Shown here: one piece after another, positions 1-6,121 of the stretch | Position numbering within the stretch: position 1 is the first letter of the stretch | Layout: every line of letters begins with the position of its first letter | Assembly: GCA_008297795.1 (NCBI GenBank) | Contig: VBQP01000028.1 | Location: 1-8,608, forward strand | DNA: 8,608 bases | Direction of reading: 5' to 3' | DNA from: Thermoplasmata archaeon | GTDB taxonomy: Archaea > Thermoplasmatota > E2 > UBA202 > DSCA01 | Made by a program: the position numbers and the translations under genes | The notes under the pieces: model-generated | What the model was told of the DNA's origin: nothing | The model's database searches: none | The model's input: the letters and a program-made list of their open reading frames with translations, nothing else

Positions 1-217
1 CCATTGTTCCGTGAGTCCAGCATGTCCCGCCCTGCTGGCTTCTGACTGAGGTAACGTAATTTACACCGTCAACATCTCTCAGGTCAAAAGAGGATGGGGG
101 ATCGAGAAGTATGTCAGAAAAAATTGCCTGACTGCTGGAATAAAGTGGCATGAAAAACATTGCAACAACAACTGCAACAACAACAAATTTCATTACTTTT
201 CCGTGAAATAAATTCAT
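1..217 (-). CDS. Secreted papain-like (C1A) cysteine peptidase, N-terminal part only
   Basis: Reading the minus strand from the ATG at 217 gives 72 residues, open to the window edge, so the gene continues to the left. Residues 1-31 look like a signal peptide: a short basic start (MNLFHGKVMK), a hydrophobic core rich in Val/Ala, then SSSQA. The mature start contains FDLRDVDGVNYVTSV, then SQQGGTCWTHGTM. This matches the beginning of papain-family catalytic domains, where the Cys followed by Trp is the nucleophile (Cys68 here) and the upstream Gln forms the oxyanion hole. The His and Asn of the active site lie outside the window. Unlike papain, the block lacks the disulfide Cys three residues before the nucleophile, and Gln sits at -5 or -4 instead of -6. 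A later in-frame ATG at 193 would also give a signal peptide, but the TATA box spacing favours 217. The family call is fairly secure; the substrate is unknown. Confidence 0.8.
   Translation of the reverse strand, partial: MNLFHGKVMKFVVVAVVVAMFFMPLYSSSQAIFSDILLDPPSSFDLRDVDGVNYVTSVRSQQGGTCWTHGTM
161..184. repeat. Tandem 12-bp repeat (two copies) inside the signal peptide
   Basis: The 12-mer tgcaacaacaac occurs at 161-172 and again, identically, at 173-184. On the coding (minus) strand it encodes Val-Val-Val-Ala twice, in the hydrophobic core of the peptidase signal peptide. A repeat of 12 nt keeps the reading frame, so gain or loss of a unit would change the hydrophobic core by four residues. 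Confidence 0.85.
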
Positions 218-237
218 AATAATACATATGAAATATC

Positions 238-248
238 TATAAAAATGT
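238..248 (-). promoter_or_regulatory. TATA box for the C1A peptidase gene
   Basis: Minus-strand CATTTTTATAG, with the core TTTTTATA at 246-239, is centred about 25 nt before the ATG at 217. No Shine-Dalgarno sequence is seen between it and the ATG. This fits an archaeal leaderless promoter and suggests that the peptidase is transcribed separately from the exporter genes upstream of it, in a gap of only 46 bp. The T-rich stretch may also end the exporter transcript. Confidence 0.55.
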
Positions 249-263
249 TGGTTTTATCTGGTT

Positions 264-1448
264 TTATTCCTCCTTCCAGCTGGTAACCGCCACGCCGATT
301 GCAAAAACAACGGCTGCAAACAAAAATATCACAATTGTGTTTGCAAGCGCTCCTGCTGCATCGCCAAAAATCATCGCATCCCTCAACCCCTGTCCCACGT
401 AATACAGGGGCATGAATTTTGCTATCACCTGAAGGAAAGACGGCATCATCTCCAGCGGGAAAAATATGCCTGCAAGGAACATCATCGGAAATGTTATGAC
501 ATTGGCGGCTGCAGGAGCGGTCTCCTCGTCTTTGACAAAACGGGTAACTATCATTCCCATGCCCGCAAATGCAAAACTTCCTGAAATTATGAGGATGAAC
601 ATATATGCATTGAAATGAACATTGAGGTTCCATACCGCCATGCCAACTATTATGATGACAAATGTGGATACAAAGGACATGAAAAGCATGAAAAGCATTT
701 TTGCCATAATCCACTCCGCTCTGGTAAAAGGAGTTGTCAGCAGCTTTCTCAGTATACCGTTTTTCCTGAATTTCGTGTTGCTCTCTATTACGCCAAAAAT
801 ACTGTTGGTCATAACCGTCAATGCAATCACTCCCGGAACAAAAAAATCTATATAATCAAATTTTTCCTGCACTATGTTTGTTGTATTGAATCGCATGAAA
901 TTTTCTCCCCCTGCAATAATGAGATTTGACTTCCCAAAGAACTGCGATATTACTGAAATGATTATGCTGTTTCTCTGCATCTCGCTCTGGTCAAGCATAA
1001 GAGTAACATTTGGAGCGAGCGTGGCGTTTTCATTTGCTATCGCCAGCCCCAGCATCATGCCGTAATTTTCAGGTATCACCATGACGGATTTCAATTTCTT
1101 TGATTCCACATAGTCCTGCAACTCCTTTCTGCTCGAAACCTCGCTGTCCTTTATTATCCTGATCTTCACCACTCCCGTGCCATTCAATTGAGCATAAACT
1201 GCATCATAAAAGTTTGTGAAATTGCCTGCGATGCTGTCATTCATCATGCCTGCAATAATCATGCCATTTTCATAATCAAAATTTTTCACATACAACTCAT
1301 AACTCCCCCCGCCGCCGCTGGAATAAATCGCCCCGAAAAGCAGTATGAGAATCACAGGAAACGCAATTGAGAAAAACAGTGTGCCCCTATTCCTTAGATA
1401 GTTCTTCAAACTTGCCACGAAATCTGTTGCAATTATTTTAGGATTCAT
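264..1448 (-). CDS. ABC-2 type transporter permease with large external domain
   Basis: A 394-residue membrane protein forming the channel half of an ABC-2 exporter with the ATPase encoded just upstream. One membrane helix lies at about residues 22-42, followed by a large extracytoplasmic domain of about 160 residues (43-201). Five more helices follow at about 202-221, 250-272, 280-302, 312-332 and 369-389. The stretch DFFVPGVIAL at the start of helix 2 is typical of DrrB/YhgE-like ABC-2 permeases with this topology. The external domain carries six N-X-S/T sequons (N70, N76, N89, N141, N147, N188). The start codon overlaps the ATPase stop as ATGA and has a GGAGG site 4 nt upstream, so the two genes are probably translationally coupled. 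The cargo could be a lipid, drug or polymer; the sequence does not say. Confidence 0.93.
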   Translation of the reverse strand: MNPKIIATDFVASLKNYLRNRGTLFFSIAFPVILILLFGAIYSSGGGGSYELYVKNFDYENGMIIAGMMNDSIAGNFTNFYDAVYAQLNGTGVVKIRIIKDSEVSSRKELQDYVESKKLKSVMVIPENYGMMLGLAIANENATLAPNVTLMLDQSEMQRNSIIISVISQFFGKSNLIIAGGENFMRFNTTNIVQEKFDYIDFFVPGVIALTVMTNSIFGVIESNTKFRKNGILRKLLTTPFTRAEWIMAKMLFMLFMSFVSTFVIIIVGMAVWNLNVHFNAYMFILIISGSFAFAGMGMIVTRFVKDEETAPAAANVITFPMMFLAGIFFPLEMMPSFLQVIAKFMPLYYVGQGLRDAMIFGDAAGALANTIVIFLFAAVVFAIGVAVTSWKEE

Positions 1449-2362
1449 GTTTCCTCCGCAAGTTTTTCTCCTGTCAGATTCAGAAATACATCCTCCAGGT
1501 CGGAATGACGGATATCCACCTCCCTGTAAGATATGCCCTTCTCCCTCAGATAAAACAGGATATCGAGAACCGCATCCCTCTTAACAATTTTTATCTCCAC
1601 GTCCCCGTCCACCACCTCTGCATCATAACCATTCTCTTTCAGCGCTTCTGCTGCCTCCTCCGCCCTCCCCCCCTTCAGCAGAAGCGTGCTTCTTTTTCCA
1701 TACTTCTGTATGAGTTCGTCGAGAGTGCCTTCTGCCACAATCCTTCCCCTGTGCATTATGGCAATGCTGTCTGCAAGATATTCAGCCTCTTCCATGTAAT
1801 GGGTTGTGAGAAAAACTGTCTTTCCCTGCTTTTTCAGTCCTGCTATGGCATTCCAGACATCTCTTCTCGCCCTCGGATCAAGACCTGTTGTGGGCTCATC
1901 CAAAAATACAATATCGGGGTCATTAACAAGGGCTATTGCAACACCGACACGCTGCTTCAGACCGCCTGAGAGATTCATGTAAAGCTCATTTTCTTTATCT
2001 TTCAGGTCTATGATATCCATTATTTCATCAATATCAATGTGTTTTTTATAGAGATTGGAGAAATATTTCAGTGTCTCCCTCACTGTCAACCGCTCGAAAG
2101 ATATGAACTCCTGAGGAAGCACGCCTATCCTCTCCTTTATTTCTTTTGTGCTTTTCTTCACATCCTGCCCGAGCACTTTTATTCTTCCCCTGGTGGGGCT
2201 CCTTATTGTCTCTATCATTTCAACGGTTGTTGTTTTCCCTGCCCCGTTCGGACCCAGAAAAGCGAAAACCTCCCCTTTCTTCACTTTAAAAGATATGTTA
2301 TCCACCGCCTTCAAATCGCCGTAGACCTTTGTTAAGTTCTCAACCTCTATGGCGCACTCCAT
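1445..2362 (-). CDS. ABC-2 exporter ATP-binding protein (DrrA-like)
   Basis: A 305-residue cytoplasmic ATPase that powers the permease encoded immediately downstream. All nucleotide-binding motifs are present: Walker A GPNGAGKTT (37-45), Q-loop Gln84 in IGVLPQE, signature LSGGLKQR (131-138), Walker B IVFLDEP (151-157), D-loop GLDP (160-163) and switch His188 in TTHYMEE. From about residue 220 an extra C-terminal domain follows and ends in DLEDVFLNLTG, the arrangement seen in DrrA/CcmA-type ATPases (DUF4162-like). The gene starts at an ATG with a TATA box centred about 25 nt upstream and no Shine-Dalgarno, so it is probably the first gene of a leaderless two-gene operon. Its family is secure; the transported substrate is not identified. 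Confidence 0.95.
   Translation of the reverse strand: MECAIEVENLTKVYGDLKAVDNISFKVKKGEVFAFLGPNGAGKTTTVEMIETIRSPTRGRIKVLGQDVKKSTKEIKERIGVLPQEFISFERLTVRETLKYFSNLYKKHIDIDEIMDIIDLKDKENELYMNLSGGLKQRVGVAIALVNDPDIVFLDEPTTGLDPRARRDVWNAIAGLKKQGKTVFLTTHYMEEAEYLADSIAIMHRGRIVAEGTLDELIQKYGKRSTLLLKGGRAEEAAEALKENGYDAEVVDGDVEIKIVKRDAVLDILFYLREKGISYREVDIRHSDLEDVFLNLTGEKLAEET
1453..1457 (-). promoter_or_regulatory. Shine-Dalgarno site for the permease at 1448
   Basis: GGAGG on the minus strand lies 4 nt before the ATG at 1448, inside the last codons of the ATPase gene. It supports the ATGA-overlap start and translation from a shared transcript. Confidence 0.75.
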
Positions 2363-2382
2363 CAGAAGTTAAAAAACTGGCA

Positions 2383-2395
2383 TATTTAAAAATAC
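2383..2395 (-). promoter_or_regulatory. TATA box for the first ABC exporter operon
   Basis: The minus strand reads GTATTTTTAAATA, with the core TTTAAATA at 2390-2383 centred about 25 nt from the ATG at 2362. This is the expected distance from an archaeal TATA box to a transcription start, so the transcript probably begins at or next to the start codon. Confidence 0.6.
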
Positions 2396-2403
2396 CGACA
2401 ATT

Positions 2404-2412
2404 CTTTTTATG
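2404..2412 (+). promoter_or_regulatory. TATA-like box for lplA
   Basis: CTTTTTATG is centred about 22 nt before the lplA ATG at 2430. No Shine-Dalgarno is visible between it and the start. The spacing is slightly short for a leaderless start but within a plausible range. Confidence 0.45.
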
Positions 2413-2429
2413 CCTCACCATTTCAAACC

Positions 2430-3170
2430 ATGGAAAAATGGAGGTTGCTTGTTCACGGGGCAAGAGATGCCTTCACAAACATGGCAATAGACGAGTCGTT
2501 GCTCATCTCTGGGAAGCCCACCATACGCTTCTACAAATGGAAGCCTTCCGCTATCTCCATAGGCTACTTCCAGGGAATTGAAGAGGAAGTAAACCTTAAA
2601 GAATGCGAAAAGCATGGTATCGATGTTGTAAGGCGCATAAGCGGAGGAGGGGCAGTATTTCACGATGAAAAGGGGGAAATCACATACTCGCTCATCGCCC
2701 CTGAAGAAATGCTTCCGGAAAATATTCTCGCCTCATGCGACAAAATATGCTCGTCGATTGCCCACGGGCTCGGTTATATGGGCGTGGATGCAGAATTCTC
2801 CCCGCTTAACGACATTGTTGTCAACGGAAGAAAAATTTCAGGGAGCGCACAGACGCGCAGGCAGGGCAATGTCCTGCAGCACGGCACAATACTCATTGAT
2901 TTGAATGCTGAACTTATGTTCTCGCTGCTCAACGTGTCTGCCAAAAAAATAGAGGATAAAGGCATAAAGAAAGCGAGCAAGCGCGTCACATGCCTGCAGG
3001 CGGAGGTTGGCAAGGTAAATGAAAATGAGTTGATAAAAGCGCTTGTCAGAGGATTTGAAGAAGGTTTTGGCATACAACTCGCTGAGGGGAAAATGGATGA
3101 TGAAGAGATGAGCAGAGTGAAAAAATTGAGGGAGAAATATGAAAGCAGGGAATGGAATTTTAAAAGGTGA
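2430..3170 (+). CDS. lplA: Lipoate-protein ligase A, catalytic subunit
   Basis: A 246-residue enzyme that activates lipoate with ATP to lipoyl-AMP and transfers it to a lysine on lipoyl domains of 2-oxoacid dehydrogenases or the glycine-cleavage H protein. Visible family motifs are NMAIDES (17-23), RRISGGGAVFHD (68-79), NDIVVNGRKISGSAQ (127-141) with the conserved Lys135 expected to contact the lipoyl-adenylate, and HGTIL (151-155). The protein lacks the C-terminal accessory domain of E. coli LplA. That domain is encoded by the next gene, as in Thermoplasma acidophilum, where LplA needs LplB for activation of free lipoate. A related octanoyltransferase (LipM-type) role is possible in this fold, but the adjacent lplB argues for LplA. 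The stop codon lies 32 nt inside lplB. Confidence 0.92.
   Translation: MEKWRLLVHGARDAFTNMAIDESLLISGKPTIRFYKWKPSAISIGYFQGIEEEVNLKECEKHGIDVVRRISGGGAVFHDEKGEITYSLIAPEEMLPENILASCDKICSSIAHGLGYMGVDAEFSPLNDIVVNGRKISGSAQTRRQGNVLQHGTILIDLNAELMFSLLNVSAKKIEDKGIKKASKRVTCLQAEVGKVNENELIKALVRGFEEGFGIQLAEGKMDDEEMSRVKKLREKYESREWNFKR
3128..3134 (+). promoter_or_regulatory. Shine-Dalgarno site for lplB within lplA
   Basis: GAGGGAG lies 4 nt before the ATG at 3139, within lplA codons. It decides the lplB start in favour of this ATG over in-frame TTG (3172) or GTG (3178) codons after the lplA stop. Confidence 0.6.
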
Positions 3171-3438
3171 GTTGAAGGTGAAAGGCGGCAAACTTGTAAA
3201 ATGCAGCCTTTCAGTTAAAGATGGGGCAATAGAGCAAATAAAATTCACAGGAGATTTTTTCATGTATCCGGAAGAAAAAATAGAAGAACTGGAGAAAATG
3301 CTGGAAGGCGTTCGGGTTGAGGAAATAACAGAGATATTTGATGAATTTTTCCCAAAAGTTAGGATTTTTGGCGCTTCAAAACAGGATTTTTTTGATGTCA
3401 TAAGCATAGCGATTAAAAATTTAAAAGGCGATAACTGA
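3139..3438 (+). CDS. lplB: Lipoate-protein ligase accessory subunit LplB
   Basis: A 99-residue protein matching the small C-terminal domain of single-chain lipoate ligases. It begins with a glycine- and lysine-rich strand region (KVKGGKLVKCSLSVKDG, about residues 13-29), then IKFTGDFFMYPEE, then alternating helical stretches ending at AIKNLKG. In archaea with split ligases this subunit pairs with LplA to allow lipoate adenylation. It is in the +1 frame relative to lplA and overlaps it by 32 nt, with a Shine-Dalgarno inside lplA, so the two subunits are probably made from one message. The size is close to the roughly 90 residues usual for LplB. The call rests on position, size and motif pattern. 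Confidence 0.88.
   Translation: MKAGNGILKGELKVKGGKLVKCSLSVKDGAIEQIKFTGDFFMYPEEKIEELEKMLEGVRVEEITEIFDEFFPKVRIFGASKQDFFDVISIAIKNLKGDN
3414..3426 (+). promoter_or_regulatory. Internal TATA box for prs inside the end of lplB
   Basis: TAAAAATTTAAAA lies in the last codons of lplB, its core centred 25-28 nt before the prs ATG at 3448. No Shine-Dalgarno precedes prs; the 9-nt gap reads ttccctatc. The spacing equals that of the other leaderless starts here, so prs probably has its own promoter in addition to any read-through from lplAB. Confidence 0.5.
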
Positions 3439-3447
3439 TTCCCTATC

Positions 3448-4290
3448 ATGAAAATCATTGCTGGCTCCTCTTCCCCGATGCTTGCGAAAAATCTGTCTGA
3501 AAAACTTGGCATTCCAGTTGCAGATGTCACGATAAAGCGTTTTCCAGACGGAGAGTGCTATGTTCGCATAAATGAAAAACTGGATGAGGCAATAATTGTG
3601 CAGAATACATATCCTGATAAAAATATCATAGAGCTCTTTCTCCTGCAGGATGCAGCAACAAATGCAGGAGCAGGGAAAATAACCGTTGTTATTCCGTATT
3701 ACGGGTACGGAAGGCAGGACAGGGTGTTTGAAGAGGGGGAGGCAGTGAGTTCTGAAAAAATGGCTCGTCTTATAGAGCAGGATGCAGAGAAAGTCATTCT
3801 AGTAAACCCCCATAAAGCATATATCACAAATTTCTTCAGCATAGATGCCAAGATATGCGATGGCGTGCCCTCTCTGGCAGATTACTTCACAGGGAAGGTG
3901 GATGCTGTCATTGCCCCCGACAAAGGCGCTCTTGAAATGGCAAAAAAGGCATCAGGCATAATAAAATGCGATTACAATTACTTCGAAAAAACAAGGATAA
4001 GCGGCAGCGAGGTAAAAATGGAAATAAAGGATATGGAAGTGAGAGGGAAAAAGTTGCTTGTCCTGGACGATATCATCTCAACAGGAGGGACAATGGCGAA
4101 GGCTGTGGAGATGCTTAAGAAGCAGGGGGCAGAAGAAGTGCATGCCGCATGCGTGCATGGGCTGTTCATAAACAATGCAGATGAGCGCATCATGAACGCA
4201 GGATGCAGCCATATTGTTTCAACAGATACAATAGAAAGTTCCTACAGCAAAACAAGCGTGGCAGAAGAAGTGGCAAAATTGCTGGTATGA
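3448..4290 (+). CDS. prs: Ribose-phosphate pyrophosphokinase (PRPP synthetase)
   Basis: A 280-residue cytosolic enzyme that makes 5-phosphoribosyl-1-pyrophosphate from ribose 5-phosphate and ATP, the precursor for purines, pyrimidines, histidine and tryptophan. Family motifs in order: FPDGECYVRI (32-41), YGYGRQDR (85-92, ATP site), VNPHK (119-123, the metal/catalytic His122), PDKGALEMA (157-165, ribose-5-phosphate side), EKTR with the probable catalytic Lys181, and the PRPP loop VLDDIISTGGTM (205-216). The length of about 280 residues fits the short archaeal form; bacterial enzymes are about 315. The start at 3448 begins the typical MKIIAGSSS strand. It lies 9 nt after lplB on the same strand, but the internal TATA box suggests separate expression. 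The gene ends 13 bp from a convergent gene. Confidence 0.97.
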   Translation: MKIIAGSSSPMLAKNLSEKLGIPVADVTIKRFPDGECYVRINEKLDEAIIVQNTYPDKNIIELFLLQDAATNAGAGKITVVIPYYGYGRQDRVFEEGEAVSSEKMARLIEQDAEKVILVNPHKAYITNFFSIDAKICDGVPSLADYFTGKVDAVIAPDKGALEMAKKASGIIKCDYNYFEKTRISGSEVKMEIKDMEVRGKKLLVLDDIISTGGTMAKAVEMLKKQGAEEVHAACVHGLFINNADERIMNAGCSHIVSTDTIESSYSKTSVAEEVAKLLV

Positions 4291-4318
4291 TTTTGCTGTC
4301 TGCTCACAAATCTTTTTT
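4291..4318 (+). terminator. T-rich terminator after prs
   Basis: TTTT follows directly after the prs stop (4291-4294), and a run of six T lies at 4313-4318, with no obvious hairpin. Oligo-T tracts of this kind end archaeal transcripts. The second run lies inside the 3' end of the convergent permease gene. Confidence 0.45.
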
Positions 4319-5122
4319 GTTGAATATATACCATGTCAGTGCAAATGTACCTGCCACCCATGAAAGTATTACAGCAATTATAAATTGGGCATTCACAAAT
4401 GATGGAATGCATCTTACAAGACCATTTAAAGAAGATATACTAACAGAGATAAGAGTGAGATATTCTTCTACTGGATTTATCAACTTTGCCGCACAATACC
4501 AACTACTACCTGTCGACATAATTCCCGAAATGAGGGGGTCTCTCCATATCATTTCAAAGAAAAACCACAAAAACACGGCGCCGCCCATCGCAGCCGAGCG
4601 CTTCTTGAAAATGGCTGAGAAAAGCATTGAGATTGAAATGAAAACAATTCCGAGAAGTACAGACGCAAGCACGAAAACGGCATAATTGCCCCACTGAACG
4701 CCTTTCACATTTAATGCTATTATGATGCCTGCCACTCCAAAGCCTATGAAAGTTGCAGCAGCCATCACAGCCCCAAGTCCAAAAAGCTTCCCTGCCAATA
4801 TCTCAATGCGCTCGACGGGATATGACAGCATGAGTTCGAGGGAGCCCTTCTCCCTCTCCCCGACTAGTGCTGCATAACCGAGCATAAGCCCTATTATGGG
4901 AACAAGAGGCATAACAAATATGAGCATCACAAGTATGGTAGCGTCAATATTTCTCCATCCAACTCCTTCTGTATCTATTGAGTTAAATGTGCCTGTCGAG
5001 CCAAAATAGGATGTAACAAGTGTCAGTATCAGAAATATGGCTGATACAGCCATCACCCATTTGTTGCGCCAGTTGTCCATGAATTCTTTCTTTGAAATGG
5101 CATATATTGTTCTGCCGTCCAT
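4304..5122 (-). CDS. ABC-2 type transporter permease (NosY-like)
   Basis: A 272-residue membrane protein forming the channel of the second ABC exporter. It has a cytoplasmic amphipathic start with KKEFMDNWRNKW (11-22), then membrane helices at about 23-41, 61-84, 113-137, 147-171, 178-194 and 244-267. The segment GEREKGSLELMLSYPVER (88-105), followed by GKLFG, is the hallmark of NosY-type ABC-2 permeases and probably forms the coupling surface to the ATPase. Unlike the other permease in the window it has no large domain after helix 1. Its ATG follows the ATPase stop after one base (TAA-A-ATG), with GGAGG 9 nt upstream. No nos genes (nosD, nosL, nosZ) are present, so a copper or nitrous-oxide role is not supported. 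The substrate is unknown. Confidence 0.92.
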   Translation of the reverse strand: MDGRTIYAISKKEFMDNWRNKWVMAVSAIFLILTLVTSYFGSTGTFNSIDTEGVGWRNIDATILVMLIFVMPLVPIIGLMLGYAALVGEREKGSLELMLSYPVERIEILAGKLFGLGAVMAAATFIGFGVAGIIIALNVKGVQWGNYAVFVLASVLLGIVFISISMLFSAIFKKRSAAMGGAVFLWFFFEMIWRDPLISGIMSTGSSWYCAAKLINPVEEYLTLISVSISSLNGLVRCIPSFVNAQFIIAVILSWVAGTFALTWYIFNKKDL

Positions 5123-5123
5123 T

Positions 5124-6032
5124 TTATTCGTCCTCCGTGAACCTCAGAAAAACTTCTTCTAGAGATGGCTCGACAGTCCTGAAATCAAGTATTTTCCCTC
5201 CCCCATCCTCGATGGCTCTTATAATATTTGTTTTTGCACGCGGGTTGCATCTCACCTTTATAACATTGCCTGACATATCTGCATCTTTCACCCCCTTAAT
5301 CTGCTTAACCCTGTTCAGTATGTGCTGAGAGGGGCGCTGTAGTTCAATCACAAGAGATGGTTGAATGTCGAGTTTTTTGCCAAGGTTGTCAAGGGTGTCG
5401 AGAGCAATAAGTTTACCATGGTTAAGGATTGCGACTCTATTGCTTACCTCCTGAACCTCACTGAGTATGTGAGAAGATAAAAATATGGTAGCGCCGTTTT
5501 CATTCAATTCCTTTATTTTCTGGCGTATCTGCCATGAACCTCTGGGGTCAAGTCCTCCAGTGGGTTCATCCAGTATGAGCAGGGAAGGATTGCCTATCAT
5601 CGCCTGCGCAAGCCCCAGACGCTGCATCATTCCTTTTGAATAATTCCCGACCTTTTTGTTGACTTCATCGCCAAGCCCTACCTCCCTTAGCAATTCCATG
5701 CATTCACTCTTATCTGCTCCGCGCAATTCTGCATAGAATTCCATTGTTTGTATTGCAGTCAAATTATCGTAAAATGCCACCCTTTCAGGCAGATATCCTA
5801 TATTTTTCCTCGCCCTCTTCCCCTCCTTTGTAACACCAAACCCATTTATCTTTATTTCTCCTGAGGAGGGGAATATAAGCCCCAGCATTGATTTTATTGT
5901 CGTTGTCTTGCCTGCCCCGTTGGGACCGAGCAAAGCAAAAATTTCACCCTTTTCTATCTCAAGACTCAGGTTATCGACAGCCCTAACACCTTCGTAATCC
6001 TTCGTAAGGTTCCTTATTTCAACAATCCCCAT
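5124..6032 (-). CDS. ABC-2 exporter ATP-binding protein (NosF-like)
   Basis: A 302-residue cytoplasmic ATPase paired with the NosY-like permease downstream. Motifs: Walker A GPNGAGKTT (36-44), IGYLPERVAFYDNLT (78-92) with Glu83 where many ABC proteins have the Q-loop Gln, signature YSKGMMQR (131-138) in place of LSGGQ, Walker B LLILDEP (151-157), D-loop GGLDP (159-163) and switch His188 in SSHILSE. The LPE and YSKGM variants are normal for the NosF/CcmA branch, so they do not imply an inactive enzyme. After residue 215 a C-terminal domain ends in SLEEVFLRFTED. The start has a TATA box about 25 nt upstream and no Shine-Dalgarno, marking it as the head of the two-gene operon. Its sequence is clearly distinct from the ATPase at 1445-2362, so this is not a recent duplication. 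Confidence 0.94.
   Translation of the reverse strand: MGIVEIRNLTKDYEGVRAVDNLSLEIEKGEIFALLGPNGAGKTTTIKSMLGLIFPSSGEIKINGFGVTKEGKRARKNIGYLPERVAFYDNLTAIQTMEFYAELRGADKSECMELLREVGLGDEVNKKVGNYSKGMMQRLGLAQAMIGNPSLLILDEPTGGLDPRGSWQIRQKIKELNENGATIFLSSHILSEVQEVSNRVAILNHGKLIALDTLDNLGKKLDIQPSLVIELQRPSQHILNRVKQIKGVKDADMSGNVIKVRCNPRAKTNIIRAIEDGGGKILDFRTVEPSLEEVFLRFTEDE
5132..5136 (-). promoter_or_regulatory. Shine-Dalgarno site for the permease at 5122
   Basis: GGAGG on the minus strand lies 9 nt before the ATG at 5122, within the final codons of the ATPase gene. It fits translation of an internal operon gene. Confidence 0.7.
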
Positions 6033-6053
6033 ACTCGAGGAACTATCCTGCCA

Positions 6054-6061
6054 CTTAAATA
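6054..6061 (-). promoter_or_regulatory. TATA box for the second ABC exporter operon
   Basis: Minus-strand TATTTAAG, centred at about 6057.5, lies 25-26 nt before the ATG at 6032. On the minus strand a run of ten A (6078-6069) lies just upstream. No Shine-Dalgarno is seen, so a leaderless transcript is likely. Confidence 0.6.
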
Positions 6062-6084
6062 GTTGCTGTTTTTTTTTTCATAAA

Positions 6085-6101
6085 ACAAATAATTATTTAA
6101 A
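6085..6101 (+). promoter_or_regulatory. BRE-like element and TATA box for the glycosyltransferase
   Basis: ACAAAT (6085-6090) resembles the archaeal purine-rich BRE and is followed by AATTATTTAAA. The TATA core TTATTTAAA is centred at 6097, exactly 25 nt before the ATG at 6122 but only 7 nt before the ATG at 6104. The transcript would therefore start near 6122, which rules the upstream ATG out of the message from this promoter. Confidence 0.6.
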
Positions 6102-6121
6102 GAATGAGGGAATGCAGAACG

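Larger units (their letters stand above)
2379..2414. promoter_or_regulatory. GGCATA/TATGCC dyad spanning two divergent TATA boxes
   Basis: Six-base perfect arms, GGCATA at 2379-2384 and TATGCC at 2409-2414, are separated by 24 bp and centred at 2396.5. Each arm abuts the downstream side of one TATA box, and the arms lie 17 and 16 nt from the two start codons. A dimeric regulator bound here could control both the exporter and the lpl genes, but the arms are short and chance is possible. Confidence 0.3.

Noticed and set aside
214..714. Minus-strand open frame of 166 codons starting at 714
   Set aside because: It lies within the permease gene in another frame, is rich in Cys and His without a family pattern, and is explained as a shadow.
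2838..3530. Minus-strand open frame of 230 codons opposite lplA, lplB and prs
   Set aside because: It is rich in Ser/Phe as expected from antisense of coding DNA, shows no domain, and crosses three well-supported genes.
4203..4685. Plus-strand open frame of 160 codons across the end of prs and the NosY-like permease
   Set aside because: It is antisense to a clear permease and has no recognisable motif or start signals.
4304..6032. NosFY copper/nitrous-oxide maturation transporter
   Set aside because: The similarity is at family level only; no nosD, nosL or nosZ is adjacent, and NosFY-like exporters have many roles.
5124..6032. Inactive ATPase because Q-loop Gln is Glu and the signature is YSKGM
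   Set aside because: These variants are usual in the NosF/CcmA branch, and Walker A, Walker B Glu and the switch His are intact.
6069..6078. Run of ten T as a terminator
   Set aside because: It lies between divergent promoters, so no gene on the plus strand ends before it. It is better explained as promoter-region AT richness.
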